A DNA stretch of 64,000 nt from Pseudomonas tensinigenes (GCF_014268445.2 NZ_CP077089.1:1171501-1235500), one strand, 5' to 3'. Shown: positions 53,965 to 63,159, counted from the first letter of the stretch. Program-made: numbers and translations. Notes: generated by a model not told the origin, from the letters alone.

Positions 53965-54720
53965 ATGCACACCATGGAAAACCTGATCGAAACCCCGCGT
54001 CTTCCGCGCAAGCGCCGCAGCCTGGCCCAGGAACTGGTGACGGTGCTGAGCGAGCAGATCCGCGATGGCCTGCTCAAGCGCGGTGACAAACTGCCTACCG
54101 AGTCGGCGATCATGGAAGCCCATGGCGTCAGCCGCACTGTGGTGCGCGAGGCGATTTCCCGTTTGCAGGCTGCCGGTCAGGTTGAAACCCGCCACGGTAT
54201 CGGCACCTTCGTACTCGACACGCCAAGCCCGAGCGGTTTCCGCATCGACCCGGCCACCGTCGTCACCCTGCGTGACGTACTGGCCATCCTTGAATTGCGC
54301 ATCAGCCTCGAAGTCGAGTCTGCCGGCCTCGCCGCGCAACGTCGCAGCGCCGAACAACTGGCAACCATGCGCGCCGCCCTCGATGCGCTCAACGAAAGCG
54401 CCGCCCACGCCAGCGATGCTGTGGCTTCAGACTTTGCTTTCCACCTGGAAATCGCCCTGTCCACCGGCAATCGCTACTTCACCGACATCATGACCCACCT
54501 GGGCACCAGCATTATCCCGCGTACGCGGCTGAACTCGGCGCGACTGGCCCATGATGATCAGCAGCATTACATGAGCCGCCTGAGCCGTGAGCACGAAGAA
54601 ATCTACGACGCGATTGCTCGTCAGGATTCCGATGCGGCGCGTGCGGCGATGCGTCTGCACCTGACCAACAGCCGTGAAAGACTGCGCCAGGCCCATGAAG
54701 AGGCGCAGGCGCAGGGGTGA
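53965..54720 (+). CDS. FadR/GntR family regulator (FCD domain), probably of galactarate genes
   Basis: This 251-residue regulator has a winged helix-turn-helix at residues about 12-80 (LPTESAIMEAHGVSRTVVRE) and an all-helical FCD ligand domain in the rest, with the Asp/His residues that bind a metal and the sugar acid. Start 53965 is preceded only by a weak GAG site; ATG 53974 is possible. It sits 1.2 kb before kdgD, on the same strand. Two palindromes at 55794 and 55852, near the kdgD promoter, fit sites for it. Control of the galactarate genes is inferred from position. Confidence 0.85.
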   Translation: MHTMENLIETPRLPRKRRSLAQELVTVLSEQIRDGLLKRGDKLPTESAIMEAHGVSRTVVREAISRLQAAGQVETRHGIGTFVLDTPSPSGFRIDPATVVTLRDVLAILELRISLEVESAGLAAQRRSAEQLATMRAALDALNESAAHASDAVASDFAFHLEIALSTGNRYFTDIMTHLGTSIIPRTRLNSARLAHDDQQHYMSRLSREHEEIYDAIARQDSDAARAAMRLHLTNSRERLRQAHEEAQAQG

Positions 54721-54727
54721 CGGGTAA

Positions 54728-55072
54728 TTAAGGTTCGAGTCGAACTGTCAGCACTGGCGACGCGGAAACATTACTGGCGCGGGTAACGCTGTAGTGAAGC
54801 TTGGCGTTTGCACCTGGAACGAGGTTTTTCTCAAAAATAGTTTTGGGAATAACGAAGATGAGGGGCATTGACGTCGCTGAAGTCAATGTGACATGAGTCT
54901 CGAAGTCGTTGCCGGTAGAGGTTTTTACGTGCAGCGCAACGACGTCGCCGACAACCGAGTTTTCGTAAGTCACCAATCCGTGAGCGACGCCCTCTAACTT
55001 CCCAACAAAAAGAACGTCGTCTTTGGCCTCTTTGAGTACTGGTTTAGCGAGCGCGTTTACTTGTGCAGTCAT
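54728..55072 (-). CDS. Small Ig-like beta protein, unknown
   Basis: This 114-residue protein starts at ATG 55072 (MTAQVNALAKPVL), with AAGGA 8 bases before it. It has no signal peptide or membrane helix. Alternating hydrophobic strands and the C-terminal KLHYSVTRASNVSASPVLTV look like one Ig-like domain of the kind repeated in large pseudomonad surface proteins. It is convergent with the FCD regulator, 8 bases apart. No function is known. Confidence 0.65.
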   Translation of the reverse strand: MTAQVNALAKPVLKEAKDDVLFVGKLEGVAHGLVTYENSVVGDVVALHVKTSTGNDFETHVTLTSATSMPLIFVIPKTIFEKNLVPGANAKLHYSVTRASNVSASPVLTVRLEP

Positions 55073-55252
55073 GATCAAATTCCTTTTCGCTATCTGTTAA
55101 ACCTTTGAATGAGCGCAAGCGACGGCATGCGGCGGATGCGCGGGCGGAGCCGGTTCGTTACTCCTCAGTCATTAAGCGAGTATTCGAAAATCGCTGGCAC
55201 CTGTAAGAAATACCAGTTCCGACGAACGGTAACCTCTACCGCACGACGCGAT

Positions 55253-55633
55253 TCAGCCCTCGATCCGCAACCTCAACACCTCCGAAAACGGCTCCATACT
55301 CGACTCATCACAAAACTTGTAGCGCAATTCGACCTCCCTGTTCAGGTACGGACGCAGCACCTCTTTGGGGATCTGCAACTCGATCCCCGTCAGTTTTTCC
55401 ATCTCGTCCTCGGCATCGTCCCAGGTGCCAGTGTCCACTTCTTCGCCTGCCCATTCCGGCTCTTCCGGGTCATCACCGAGAATCGGGTAAACGCTCCAGT
55501 TCGCTGGAAAATCGCTGGAATCCGGGACCTGCATGATCAATACATCGGGTAGCGCGGACAGCTGAAGGGTGAGGGTGTCAGAGGCAGAAGAGGCGATTTG
55601 CGCGAGGGTCGGGGCAGCATAATTCACGAACAT
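55253..55633 (-). CDS. Second small Ig-like beta protein, unknown
   Basis: This 126-residue acidic protein starts MFVNYAAPTLAQIASSASDT, with AGGAAA in front and no clear export signal. The middle is rich in Asp and Glu (GDDPEEPEWAGEEVDTGTWDDAEDEME). The end VELRYKFCDESSMEPFSEVLRLRI is a typical last strand pair of an Ig-like fold, similar in pattern to the end of its neighbour. The two genes lie head to tail, 180 bases apart, between regulator and kdgD. Confidence 0.65.
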   Translation of the reverse strand: MFVNYAAPTLAQIASSASDTLTLQLSALPDVLIMQVPDSSDFPANWSVYPILGDDPEEPEWAGEEVDTGTWDDAEDEMEKLTGIELQIPKEVLRPYLNREVELRYKFCDESSMEPFSEVLRLRIEG

Positions 55634-55793
55634 TTCGGTTTCCTTCGAAGGTCCGCCACGATCCTTCGTGGCAGTCGTCGCACCTTACCCGGCGTTTCTC
55701 CAACGCTCAGTAAACGAATCTTGACCAGACATTTCCGCGCCATAACCCTTTAAATACGGGCTTTTGCGACGAGTCATGCCAAGCCTTAAACAG

Positions 55794-55808
55794 TTTTGTC
55801 CGACAAAA
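55794..55808. promoter_or_regulatory. Perfect palindrome upstream of kdgD, candidate FCD-regulator site
   Basis: TTTTGTCCGACAAAA is a 15-base perfect palindrome ending 25 bases before the kdgD -35 box. TTGTCNGACAA-like sites are typical of FCD GntR regulators. Confidence 0.55.
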
Positions 55809-55833
55809 AAACACCCACAACGATGAAATGCAG

Positions 55834-55875
55834 TTGACGGTTATTATTTAAGTTGTACGATGACCTACAACTTCA
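55834..55875 (+). promoter_or_regulatory. kdgD promoter with overlapping inverted repeat
   Basis: -35 TTGACG (55834-55839) and -10 TACGAT (55856-55861) are 16 bases apart. AAGTTGTA (N8) TACAACTT spans 55852 to about 55874 and covers the -10 box, a position fit for repression. The rest of 55634-55793 shows no other signal. Confidence 0.55.
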
Positions 55876-55929
55876 GCGAAGGCTGAACGGACCAATCACA
55901 AAAAACGTTGCTACCAGGGTGTTCGAATA

Positions 55930-56841
55930 ATGAATCCACAAGAACTGAAGTCCATCCTCTCTGCCGGCCTGCTGTCTTTCCCGGTGACCGATTTCAACGC
56001 GCAGGGCGATTTCAACCGCGCCGGCTACATCAAACGCCTGGAATGGCTGGCTCCGTATGGTGCTTCAGCCTTGTTCGCCGCCGGCGGCACCGGTGAGTTC
56101 TTCTCCCTGGCCGCCAGCGAATACTCGGAAATCATCAAGACTGCCGTCGACACCTGTGAAACCAGCGTGCCGATCCTCGCCGGTGTCGGTGGTTCGACCC
56201 GTCAGGCCATCGAATACGCTCAGGAAGCCGAGCGTCTGGGCGCCAAAGGCCTATTGCTGCTGCCGCACTACCTGACCGAAGCGAGCCAGGACGGTGTTGC
56301 CGCTCACGTTGAAGCCGTGTGTAAATCGGTCAACATCGGCGTAGTCGTTTACAACCGCAACGTTTGCCGCCTGACCGCGCCGCTGCTGGAACGTCTGGCC
56401 GAGCGCTGCCCGAACCTGATCGGTTACAAGGATGGTCTGGGCGATATCGAGTTGATGGTGTCGATCCGTCGCCGCCTCGGTGATCGTTTCAGCTACTTGG
56501 GTGGCTTGCCGACCGCCGAAGTCTACGCCGCTGCCTACAAGGCGCTGGGCGTACCGGTTTACTCGTCGGCGGTGTTCAACTTCATCCCGAAAACCGCGAT
56601 GGACTTCTACCACGCGATCGCTCGTGAAGATCACGCCACCGTCGGCAAGATCATCGACGACTTCTTCCTGCCGTACCTCGACATCCGCAACCGCAAGGCC
56701 GGTTATGCCGTGAGCATCGTCAAGGCAGGCGCGAAAATCGCCGGCTATGACGCAGGCCCGGTGCGGGCGCCGCTGACCGATCTGACTGGCGAAGAGTACG
56801 AAATGCTCGCTGCGCTGATCGACAAGCAAGGTGCGCAGTAA
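55930..56841 (+). CDS. kdgD: 5-dehydro-4-deoxyglucarate dehydratase
   Basis: KdgD dehydrates and decarboxylates 5-dehydro-4-deoxy-D-glucarate to 2,5-dioxopentanoate. The 303-residue protein is of the DapA/NAL aldolase family: Lys167 in [10 protein letters not shown] forms the Schiff base and Tyr141 (VVVYNRN) is the partner. AAGGTGAG-like pairing is absent, but GGTGTTCG lies near the ATG. A terminator follows, yet the dehydrogenase gene starts 76 bases on, so partial read-through is likely. This is step two of galactarate breakdown. Confidence 0.94.
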   Translation: MNPQELKSILSAGLLSFPVTDFNAQGDFNRAGYIKRLEWLAPYGASALFAAGGTGEFFSLAASEYSEIIKTAVDTCETSVPILAGVGGSTRQAIEYAQEAERLGAKGLLLLPHYLTEASQDGVAAHVEAVCKSVNIGVVVYNRNVCRLTAPLLERLAERCPNLIGYKDGLGDIELMVSIRRRLGDRFSYLGGLPTAEVYAAAYKALGVPVYSSAVFNFIPKTAMDFYHAIAREDHATVGKIIDDFFLPYLDIRNRKAGYAVSIVKAGAKIAGYDAGPVRAPLTDLTGEEYEMLAALIDKQGAQ

Positions 56842-56854
56842 CACCCGACAAAAA

Positions 56855-56883
56855 CGCGGCCGCTGAGTAATCAGCGGCTTTTT
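56855..56883 (+). terminator. Intrinsic terminator after kdgD
   Basis: GCCGCTGA-GTAA-TCAGCGGC stem followed by TTTTTG. It sits between kdgD and the dehydrogenase gene and may set their ratio. Confidence 0.8.
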
Positions 56884-56916
56884 GCGTAAAGGCTTTTAGT
56901 TTTGAGGGCTGCCCCT

Positions 56917-58362
56917 GTGACAAATGCAAAACGCTACGACAACTACATCAACGGTGAATGGGTTGCCGGTGCCGACTACTCGGCCAACATCAACCCGTCG
57001 GAACTGAGCGACACCATCGGCGATTACGCCAAGGCTGACCTGACTCAGGTTCACGCCGCCATCGACGCTGCCCGCGCCGCGTTCCCGGCCTATTCGACTT
57101 CGGGTATTCAGGCCCGTCACGACTCGCTGGATAAAGTCGGCACGGAAATTCTCGCTCGTCGCGAAGAACTCGGCACCCTGCTGGCCCGGGAAGAGGGCAA
57201 GACCCTGCCCGAAGCCATCGGCGAAGTGACCCGCGCCGGTAACATCTTCAAGTTCTTCGCCGGTGAATGCCTGCGTCTGTCCGGCGACTACGTGCCGTCG
57301 GTACGTCCGGGCGTCAATGTTGAAGTGACTCGCGAAGCACTGGGTGTGGTCGGTCTGATCACCCCGTGGAATTTCCCGATCGCCATTCCGGCATGGAAAA
57401 TCGCTCCAGCGCTGGCCTACGGTAACTGCGTGGTGCTAAAACCCGCCGATCTGGTACCGGGTTGCGCCTGGGTACTGGCAGAAATCATCTCCCGCGCAGG
57501 CTTCCCGGCCGGCGTGTTCAACCTGGTGATGGGCAGCGGTCGCGTGGTTGGCGATGCGCTGGTGCAGAGCCCGAAAGTCGACGGCATCAGCTTCACCGGT
57601 TCGGTGGGTGTGGGTCGGCAGATCGCGGTCAACTGCGTTTCCCGTCAGGCCAAGGTTCAGCTGGAAATGGGCGGCAAGAACCCGCAGATCATTCTCGACG
57701 ACGCCGACCTCAAGCAAGCGGTCGAGCTGTCGGTGCAGAGCGCGTTCTACTCAACCGGTCAGCGTTGCACTGCGTCGAGCCGTTTGATCGTCACCGCCGG
57801 GATTCACGACAAGTTCGTTGAAGCCATGGCCGAGCGCATGAAGTCGATCAAGGTCGGCCACGCGCTGAAATCCGGCACCGATATTGGTCCAGTGGTTTCC
57901 CAGGCTCAGCTTGAGCAGGACATGAAGTACATCGACATCGGCCAGTCCGAAGGTGCGCGTCTGGTCAGCGGCGGTGGATTGGTGACCTGCGACACCGAGG
58001 GTTACTTCCTCGCGCCAACGCTGTTTGCCGACAGTGAAGCGTCGATGCGCATCAGCCGCGAAGAGATCTTCGGCCCGGTGGCCAACATCGTTCGCGTGGC
58101 TGACTACGACGCGGCGCTGGCGATGGCCAACGACACCGAATTCGGTCTGTCGGCGGGTATTGCGACCACCTCGTTGAAGTACGCCAACCACTTCAAGCGC
58201 CATTCGCAAGCCGGGATGGTCATGGTCAATCTGCCGACCGCTGGCGTCGATTACCACGTTCCGTTCGGTGGCCGTAAAGGTTCATCCTATGGATCACGTG
58301 AGCAAGGCCGCTATGCGCAAGAGTTCTACACGGTCGTGAAGACCAGTTACATCGGTTCCTGA
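56917..58362 (+). CDS. 2,5-dioxovalerate (ketoglutarate semialdehyde) dehydrogenase
   Basis: This enzyme oxidises 2,5-dioxopentanoate, made by KdgD, to 2-oxoglutarate with NAD(P)+. GTG at 56917 (VTNAKRYDNYINGEW) has GAGGG 9 bases before it and is preferred to the TTG at 56902. The 481-residue protein has the aldehyde dehydrogenase core: TPWNFPIAIPAWKIAPAL near 150, FTGSVGVG near 230, catalytic Glu250 (LEMGGKNPQI) and nucleophile Cys284 (GQRCTASSRLI). It is the third pathway step. A type B REPIN follows. Confidence 0.93.
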   Translation: MTNAKRYDNYINGEWVAGADYSANINPSELSDTIGDYAKADLTQVHAAIDAARAAFPAYSTSGIQARHDSLDKVGTEILARREELGTLLAREEGKTLPEAIGEVTRAGNIFKFFAGECLRLSGDYVPSVRPGVNVEVTREALGVVGLITPWNFPIAIPAWKIAPALAYGNCVVLKPADLVPGCAWVLAEIISRAGFPAGVFNLVMGSGRVVGDALVQSPKVDGISFTGSVGVGRQIAVNCVSRQAKVQLEMGGKNPQIILDDADLKQAVELSVQSAFYSTGQRCTASSRLIVTAGIHDKFVEAMAERMKSIKVGHALKSGTDIGPVVSQAQLEQDMKYIDIGQSEGARLVSGGGLVTCDTEGYFLAPTLFADSEASMRISREEIFGPVANIVRVADYDAALAMANDTEFGLSAGIATTSLKYANHFKRHSQAGMVMVNLPTAGVDYHVPFGGRKGSSYGSREQGRYAQEFYTVVKTSYIGS

Positions 58363-58377
58363 TACACGCAATACCCC

Positions 58378-58448
58378 TGTAGGAGCTGCCGAAGGCTGCG
58401 ATCTTTTGATCTCGATCTTAAAGATCGCAGCCTTCGGCAGCTCCTACA
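58378..58448. repeat. REPIN, type B
   Basis: TGTAGGAGCTGCCGAAGGCT with GCGATCTTTTGATC on the left is mirrored by AAAGATCGCAGCC and TTCGGCAGCTCCTACA on the right. It lies between the dehydrogenase and MFS genes. Confidence 0.9.
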
Positions 58449-58478
58449 GGGAATACCAAAGAAGATTCACCCGCGCAT

Positions 58479-58486
58479 AAAAATAA
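58479..58486 (+). promoter_or_regulatory. Candidate Hfq/Crc motif before the MFS importer
   Basis: AAAAATAA (AANAANAA type) lies 20 bases before the MFS start codon, just 5' of the GGGAG ribosome site. This is the usual place for Hfq-Crc translational repression of carbon-uptake genes. Confidence 0.35.
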
Positions 58487-58505
58487 TCAGTGGGAGTACA
58501 TCTAC

Positions 58506-59867
58506 ATGCAATCGTCCAAGCCGACTCACGTCCGCTATTTGATCCTGCTCATGCTGTTTCTGGTGACCACGATCAACTACGCCGACCGTGCCACGATCGC
58601 CATTGCCGGCTCCAGCCTGCAAAAAGATCTGGGCATCGACGCAGTCACCCTCGGCTACATCTTCTCCGCATTCGGTTGGGCCTACGTGGCCGGGCAAATT
58701 CCCGGTGGCTGGCTGCTCGATCGCTTCGGCTCGAAAAAAGTCTATGCCCTGAGCATTTTCACCTGGTCGCTGTTCACCGTGCTGCAAGGCTTTGTCGGTG
58801 AGTTCGGCATGTCCACGGCCATCGTTGCGCTGTTCATGCTGCGCTTCCTCGTGGGCCTGGCTGAAGCGCCATCGTTCCCCGGTAACGCGCGCATCGTGGC
58901 GGCGTGGTTCCCGACCGCTGAACGCGGTACCGCTTCGGCGATCTTCAACTCGGCGCAGTACTTCGCCACCGTGTTGTTTGCACCGCTGATGGGCTGGATC
59001 GTTTACTCCTTTGGCTGGGAGCACGTGTTCATCGTCATGGGGATTCTCGGGATCATCTTCTCGCTGGTCTGGCTGAAAGTGATCTACAGCCCGCGTGAGC
59101 ACCCGCGTATCAACGAAGCCGAGTTCAAACACATCGCTGAAAACGGCGGCATGGTTGACATGGATCAGAAGGGCAAAAAGTCCGACGGTCCGAAGTGGGA
59201 TTACATCCGTCAACTGCTGACCAACCGCATGATGCTCGGCGTGTATCTGGGCCAGTACTGCATCAACGGCATCACCTATTTCTTCCTGACCTGGTTCCCG
59301 GTGTATCTGGTGCAAGAGCGTGGCATGACCATTCTCAAGGCTGGTTTCATCGCCTCGTTGCCGGCAATCTGCGGCTTTATTGGTGGTGTGCTTGGCGGGG
59401 TGATTTCCGATTACCTGCTGCGCAAGGGCCACTCGCTGACCTTCGCCCGCAAAGCGCCGATCATTGCCGGCCTGCTGGTTTCCAGCAGCATCGTTGCCTG
59501 CAACTATGTTGAAGTGGAATGGATGGTGGTTGGCTTCATGGCCTTGGCGTTCTTCGGCAAAGGCGTTGGCGCACTGGGCTGGGCGGTGGTTTCCGACACC
59601 TCGCCGAAACAGATTGCCGGCCTGAGCGGTGGCTTGTTCAACACCTTCGGCAACATCGCTTCGATCACCACGCCGATCGTGATTGGCTACATCATCAGCT
59701 CCACCGGTTCGTTCAAATGGGCGCTGGTGTTCGTCGGTGCCAACGCACTGGTCGCGGTGTTCAGCTATCTGGTCATCGTTGGCCCGATCAAACGTGTGGT
59801 CCTCAAAGAGCCGCCAACCAACGGCGGTGTTGAAGCCAGCGGTAAATTGTCCCAAGCGCATTCCTGA
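58506..59867 (+). CDS. MFS transporter, glucarate/galactarate type (GudP/GarP-like)
   Basis: This 453-residue inner-membrane symporter of the anion:cation (ACS) branch has 12 helices. It opens with [25 protein letters not shown], the ACS-type first helix, and has [12 protein letters not shown] in the helix 2/3 loop. GGGAG precedes the start. It sits between the dehydrogenase and garD (11-base gap), so import of galactarate is the most likely role; transport of glucarate as well cannot be excluded. Confidence 0.9.
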   Translation: MQSSKPTHVRYLILLMLFLVTTINYADRATIAIAGSSLQKDLGIDAVTLGYIFSAFGWAYVAGQIPGGWLLDRFGSKKVYALSIFTWSLFTVLQGFVGEFGMSTAIVALFMLRFLVGLAEAPSFPGNARIVAAWFPTAERGTASAIFNSAQYFATVLFAPLMGWIVYSFGWEHVFIVMGILGIIFSLVWLKVIYSPREHPRINEAEFKHIAENGGMVDMDQKGKKSDGPKWDYIRQLLTNRMMLGVYLGQYCINGITYFFLTWFPVYLVQERGMTILKAGFIASLPAICGFIGGVLGGVISDYLLRKGHSLTFARKAPIIAGLLVSSSIVACNYVEVEWMVVGFMALAFFGKGVGALGWAVVSDTSPKQIAGLSGGLFNTFGNIASITTPIVIGYIISSTGSFKWALVFVGANALVAVFSYLVIVGPIKRVVLKEPPTNGGVEASGKLSQAHS

Positions 59868-59878
59868 GGAGCGGCGTC

Positions 59879-61432
59879 ATGCAGTTGATTGAACATTCCG
59901 ACTCGCCGCGCCACATCCGCCTGCACGGGCGGGACAATGTGGTGGTCGTGGTCAACGACCAGGGCGCCCCGGCCGGCACTGAATTTGCCGATGGCCTGGT
60001 GACGCTGGAATTTGTGCCGCAGAGCCACAAGGTCACCCTTGAAGACATTCCCGAGGGCGGCCAGGTGATTCGCTACGGTCAGGTGATCGGCTACGCCTTG
60101 CAGCCGATTCGCCGTGGCAGTTGGGTCAAGGAAGATCAACTGCGCATGCCGACCGCGCCGCCGCTGGACAGCTTGCCGCTGTCCACCGAGGTGCCGGAAG
60201 CGCAGGCACCGCTGGAGGGCTTCACGTTCGAGGGTTATCGCAACGCTGACGGTACCGTCGGCACGCGTAATATTCTCGGCATCACTACGACCGTGCAGTG
60301 CGTCACCGGCGTGCTTGATCACGCGGTAAAACGCATCAAGGAAGAGCTGCTGCCGAAGTACCCTCACGTCGATGACGTGGTGGCGCTGACCCACAGTTAC
60401 GGCTGCGGCGTGGCGATTACCGCCACCGACGCGTACATCCCGATTCGCACCGTGCGCAATCTGGCGCGCAATCCGAACCTCGGTGGCGAAGCGTTGGTGA
60501 TCAGTCTGGGCTGCGAGAAATTGCAGGCCGGGCAGGTCATGCACGAAGACGATGCTTCGGTGGATCTCAGCGATCCGTGGCTGTATCGCCTGCAGGATTC
60601 CAGTCACGGCTTCACCGAGATGATCGAGCAGATCATGGAACTGGCCGAGGTGCGCCTGAAGAAACTCGACCAGCGCCGCCGCGAAACCGTGCCGGCGTCC
60701 GAGTTGATCCTCGGCATGCAGTGTGGTGGCAGCGATGCGTTCTCCGGAATCACCGCCAACCCGGCGCTGGGTTATGCCTCGGACTTGTTGTTGCGCGCGG
60801 GGGCGACGGTGATGTTTTCCGAAGTCACCGAAGTGCGCGATGCGATTTATTTGCTGACTTCACGCGCCGAAAGCAAAACCGTCGCCGAGGAACTGGTGCG
60901 TGAGATGGACTGGTACGACCGTTACCTGGCCAAGGGTGAAGCGGATCGCAGCGCCAACACCACGCCCGGCAACAAGAAGGGCGGGCTGTCGAACATTGTC
61001 GAGAAGTCGCTGGGTTCGATCGTCAAATCCGGTAGCAGTGCGATCAATGGCGTGCTCGGCCCGGGCGAGCGTTTCAAGCAGAAGGGTTTGATTTTCTGTG
61101 CGACGCCGGCCAGTGATTTTGTCTGCGGGACGTTGCAGTTGGCGGCGGGGATGAACCTGCATGTGTTCACCACCGGGCGTGGCACGCCTTATGGCTTGGC
61201 GATGGCGCCGGTGGTGAAGGTCTCGACGCGCACGGAGCTGGCGCAGCGCTGGCCGGATCTGATCGATATCGATGCCGGGCGCATTGCTACCGGGCGCGCG
61301 ACGATCGAGGAATTGGGTTGGGAGTTGTTTCACTACTATCTGGATGTGGCGAGCGGCAAACAGCAGACGTGGGCGGAGAAGCACAAACTGCATAATGACA
61401 TTACGTTGTTCAATCCGGCGCCAATTACCTGA
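59879..61432 (+). CDS. garD: Galactarate dehydratase
   Basis: GarD dehydrates galactarate (mucate) to 5-dehydro-4-deoxy-D-glucarate, the KdgD substrate. The 517-residue enzyme has an N-terminal SAF domain ([18 protein letters not shown]) and the UxaA-type core with [10 protein letters not shown] near 125, [10 protein letters not shown] near 175 and [20 protein letters not shown] near 280. GAGGAG lies before the ATG, 11 bases after the MFS stop. It is near the usual 523-residue length and intact. No glucarate dehydratase is in the window. A type D array starts 26 bases after the stop. Confidence 0.93.
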   Translation: MQLIEHSDSPRHIRLHGRDNVVVVVNDQGAPAGTEFADGLVTLEFVPQSHKVTLEDIPEGGQVIRYGQVIGYALQPIRRGSWVKEDQLRMPTAPPLDSLPLSTEVPEAQAPLEGFTFEGYRNADGTVGTRNILGITTTVQCVTGVLDHAVKRIKEELLPKYPHVDDVVALTHSYGCGVAITATDAYIPIRTVRNLARNPNLGGEALVISLGCEKLQAGQVMHEDDASVDLSDPWLYRLQDSSHGFTEMIEQIMELAEVRLKKLDQRRRETVPASELILGMQCGGSDAFSGITANPALGYASDLLLRAGATVMFSEVTEVRDAIYLLTSRAESKTVAEELVREMDWYDRYLAKGEADRSANTTPGNKKGGLSNIVEKSLGSIVKSGSSAINGVLGPGERFKQKGLIFCATPASDFVCGTLQLAAGMNLHVFTTGRGTPYGLAMAPVVKVSTRTELAQRWPDLIDIDAGRIATGRATIEELGWELFHYYLDVASGKQQTWAEKHKLHNDITLFNPAPIT

Positions 61433-61457
61433 TGGTTTGGGGGCAGGTCAAAAGCTG

Positions 61458-62059
61458 CCCTCACCCCAGCCCTCTCCCGGAGGGAGAGGGGGCCGACCGA
61501 GTTGTCTTGCGCAATACATCGACCTGAAATACCGAGTTGATTATGGAATCAGCGAAGTCATTTCAGGTCGATGGATTTCTGCAATATCCCCCGATCGGTC
61601 CCCTCTCCCTCGGGAGAGGGTTAGGGTGAGGGGCTGACCGAGTTGTCAGGCGCTATACATCGACTTGAAATACCGAGTTGATTATGGAATCAGCGAAGTC
61701 ATTTCAGGTCGATGGATTTCTGCAATATCCCCCGATCGGTTCCCTCTCCCTCCGGTAGAGGGCTAGGGTGAGGGGCTGACCGAGTTGTCAGGCGCCATAC
61801 ATCGACTTGAAATACCGAGTTGATTATGGAATCAGCGAAGTCATTTCAGGTCGATGGATTTCTGCAATATCCCCCGATCGGTTCCCTCTCCCTCGGGGAG
61901 AGGGTTAGGGTGAGGGGCTGACCGAGTTGTCAGGCGCTATACATCGACTTGAAATACCGAGTCGATTATGGATTCAGCGATGTCATTTCAGGTCGATGGA
62001 TTTCTGCAATATCCCCCGATCGGTCCCCTCTCCCTCGGGGAGAGGGCTAGGGTGAGGGG
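61458..62059. repeat. Type D element with four tandem 141/142-bp units
   Basis: Left end CCCTCACCCCAGCCCTCTCC, then units at 61495, 61636, 61778 and 61920 (periods 141, 142, 142). Each has GACCGAGTTGTC, a palindrome CATCGACTTGAAAT...ATTTCAGGTCGATG and ends CCCTCTCCC...GGGAGAGGG..AGGGTGAGGGG. The units are nearly identical. It fills almost all of the 677-base gap between garD and the AEC gene. Confidence 0.95.
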
Positions 62060-62109
62060 CTTTTGCTTTATCATTGGCCACTAACGACGCTCACCCAAGG
62101 CTCCCCGGC

Positions 62110-63051
62110 ATGCTGGCAATTTTCCTCGAAACCCTGAACATCACCGCGCCGGTGTTTGCCATGCTGTTTCTCGGTGTGCTGCTCAAGCGCATTGACTGGA
62201 TCAACGACAACTTCATCCACACCGCCTCGTCGCTGGTGTTCAACGTGACCATGCCGGCGCTGCTGTTTCTCGGCATTCTGCATGCCGACCTGCACGCCGC
62301 GTTGCAACCGTCCCTGCTGATCTACTTCTCCCTCGCCACGCTGGTGAGCTTTGCCCTGGCCTGGGGTTGGGCGATTTTCAAATGCCCGCGTGAAGATCGC
62401 GGCATCTATACCCAAGGCGCGTTTCGCGGCAACAACGGCGTCATTGGCCTGGCACTGGCAGCGAGCATGTACGGCGATTACGGGATTTCCCTCGGGGCGA
62501 TTCTCGCGGCGCTGGTGATCCTGTTCTACAACACGCTGTCGACCATCGTGCTCGCAGTTTACAGCCCGGTGATCAAGTCCGATCCGTGGAGCATCTGCAA
62601 AAGCGTGTTCAGCAATCCGCTGATCATTAGCGTGATTGCGGCGGCGCCGTTTGCCTATTTCAAGATCGGTTTGCCGGGATGGCTGGAGACGTCCGGTCAG
62701 TATCTGGCGCAGACCACGTTGCCACTGGCGCTGATCTGCATCGGCGGCACGCTGTCACTGGCGGCATTGCGCAAGAGCGGCAATATGGCGCTGAGTTCGA
62801 GCCTGGTGAAGATGGTCGGCTTGCCGGTGCTGGCAACGTTGGGGGCTTGGTTGTGGGGCTTTCGTGGGGCGGAGTTGGGGATACTGTTTCTGTATTTCGG
62901 CAGCCCGACGGCGGCGGCGAGTTTTGTCATGGCCCGTGCGGCACAGGGCAATCATGAACTGGCGGCGGCGATTATCGTGATGACCACGTTGATGGCGGCG
63001 GTGACCACCAATATCGGGATTTTTGTTTTGCAGTGGGGTGGGTGGATCTAG
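62110..63051 (+). CDS. AEC family transporter (auxin efflux carrier type)
   Basis: This 313-residue inner-membrane protein starts at ATG 62110 (MLAIFLETLNITAPVF) with AAGG in front; the frame upstream lies in the repeat. Ten hydrophobic helices follow, with PALLFLGILH near 55, FRGNNGVIGLALAASMYG near 105 (the broken-helix region) and CIGGTLSLAALRKS in the second half. Bacterial AEC proteins export or import small carboxylates and malonate-like acids; the substrate here is unknown. It is monocistronic, with a REP pair behind it. Confidence 0.88.
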   Translation: MLAIFLETLNITAPVFAMLFLGVLLKRIDWINDNFIHTASSLVFNVTMPALLFLGILHADLHAALQPSLLIYFSLATLVSFALAWGWAIFKCPREDRGIYTQGAFRGNNGVIGLALAASMYGDYGISLGAILAALVILFYNTLSTIVLAVYSPVIKSDPWSICKSVFSNPLIISVIAAAPFAYFKIGLPGWLETSGQYLAQTTLPLALICIGGTLSLAALRKSGNMALSSSLVKMVGLPVLATLGAWLWGFRGAELGILFLYFGSPTAAASFVMARAAQGNHELAAAIIVMTTLMAAVTTNIGIFVLQWGGWI

Positions 63052-63080
63052 CCTGGGTCTTGGGTTGCTCTCCCGGGCCT

Positions 63081-63147
63081 CTTCGCGAGCAAGCTCGCTC
63101 CCACATTTGAAATGCAATCCAATGTGGGAGCGAGCCTGCTCGCGAAG
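63081..63147. repeat. REP pair, type A, reversed orientation
   Basis: CTTCGCGAGCAAGCTCGCTC first and GAGCGAGCCTGCTCGCGAAG second, like the pair at 49037. It lies between convergent genes. Confidence 0.88.
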
Positions 63148-63159
63148 GCGTCAGTTCAA

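Noticed and set aside
61458..62059. CRISPR array
   Set aside because: The repeats are 141-142 bases long and nearly identical over their whole length, with no unique spacers and no cas genes.
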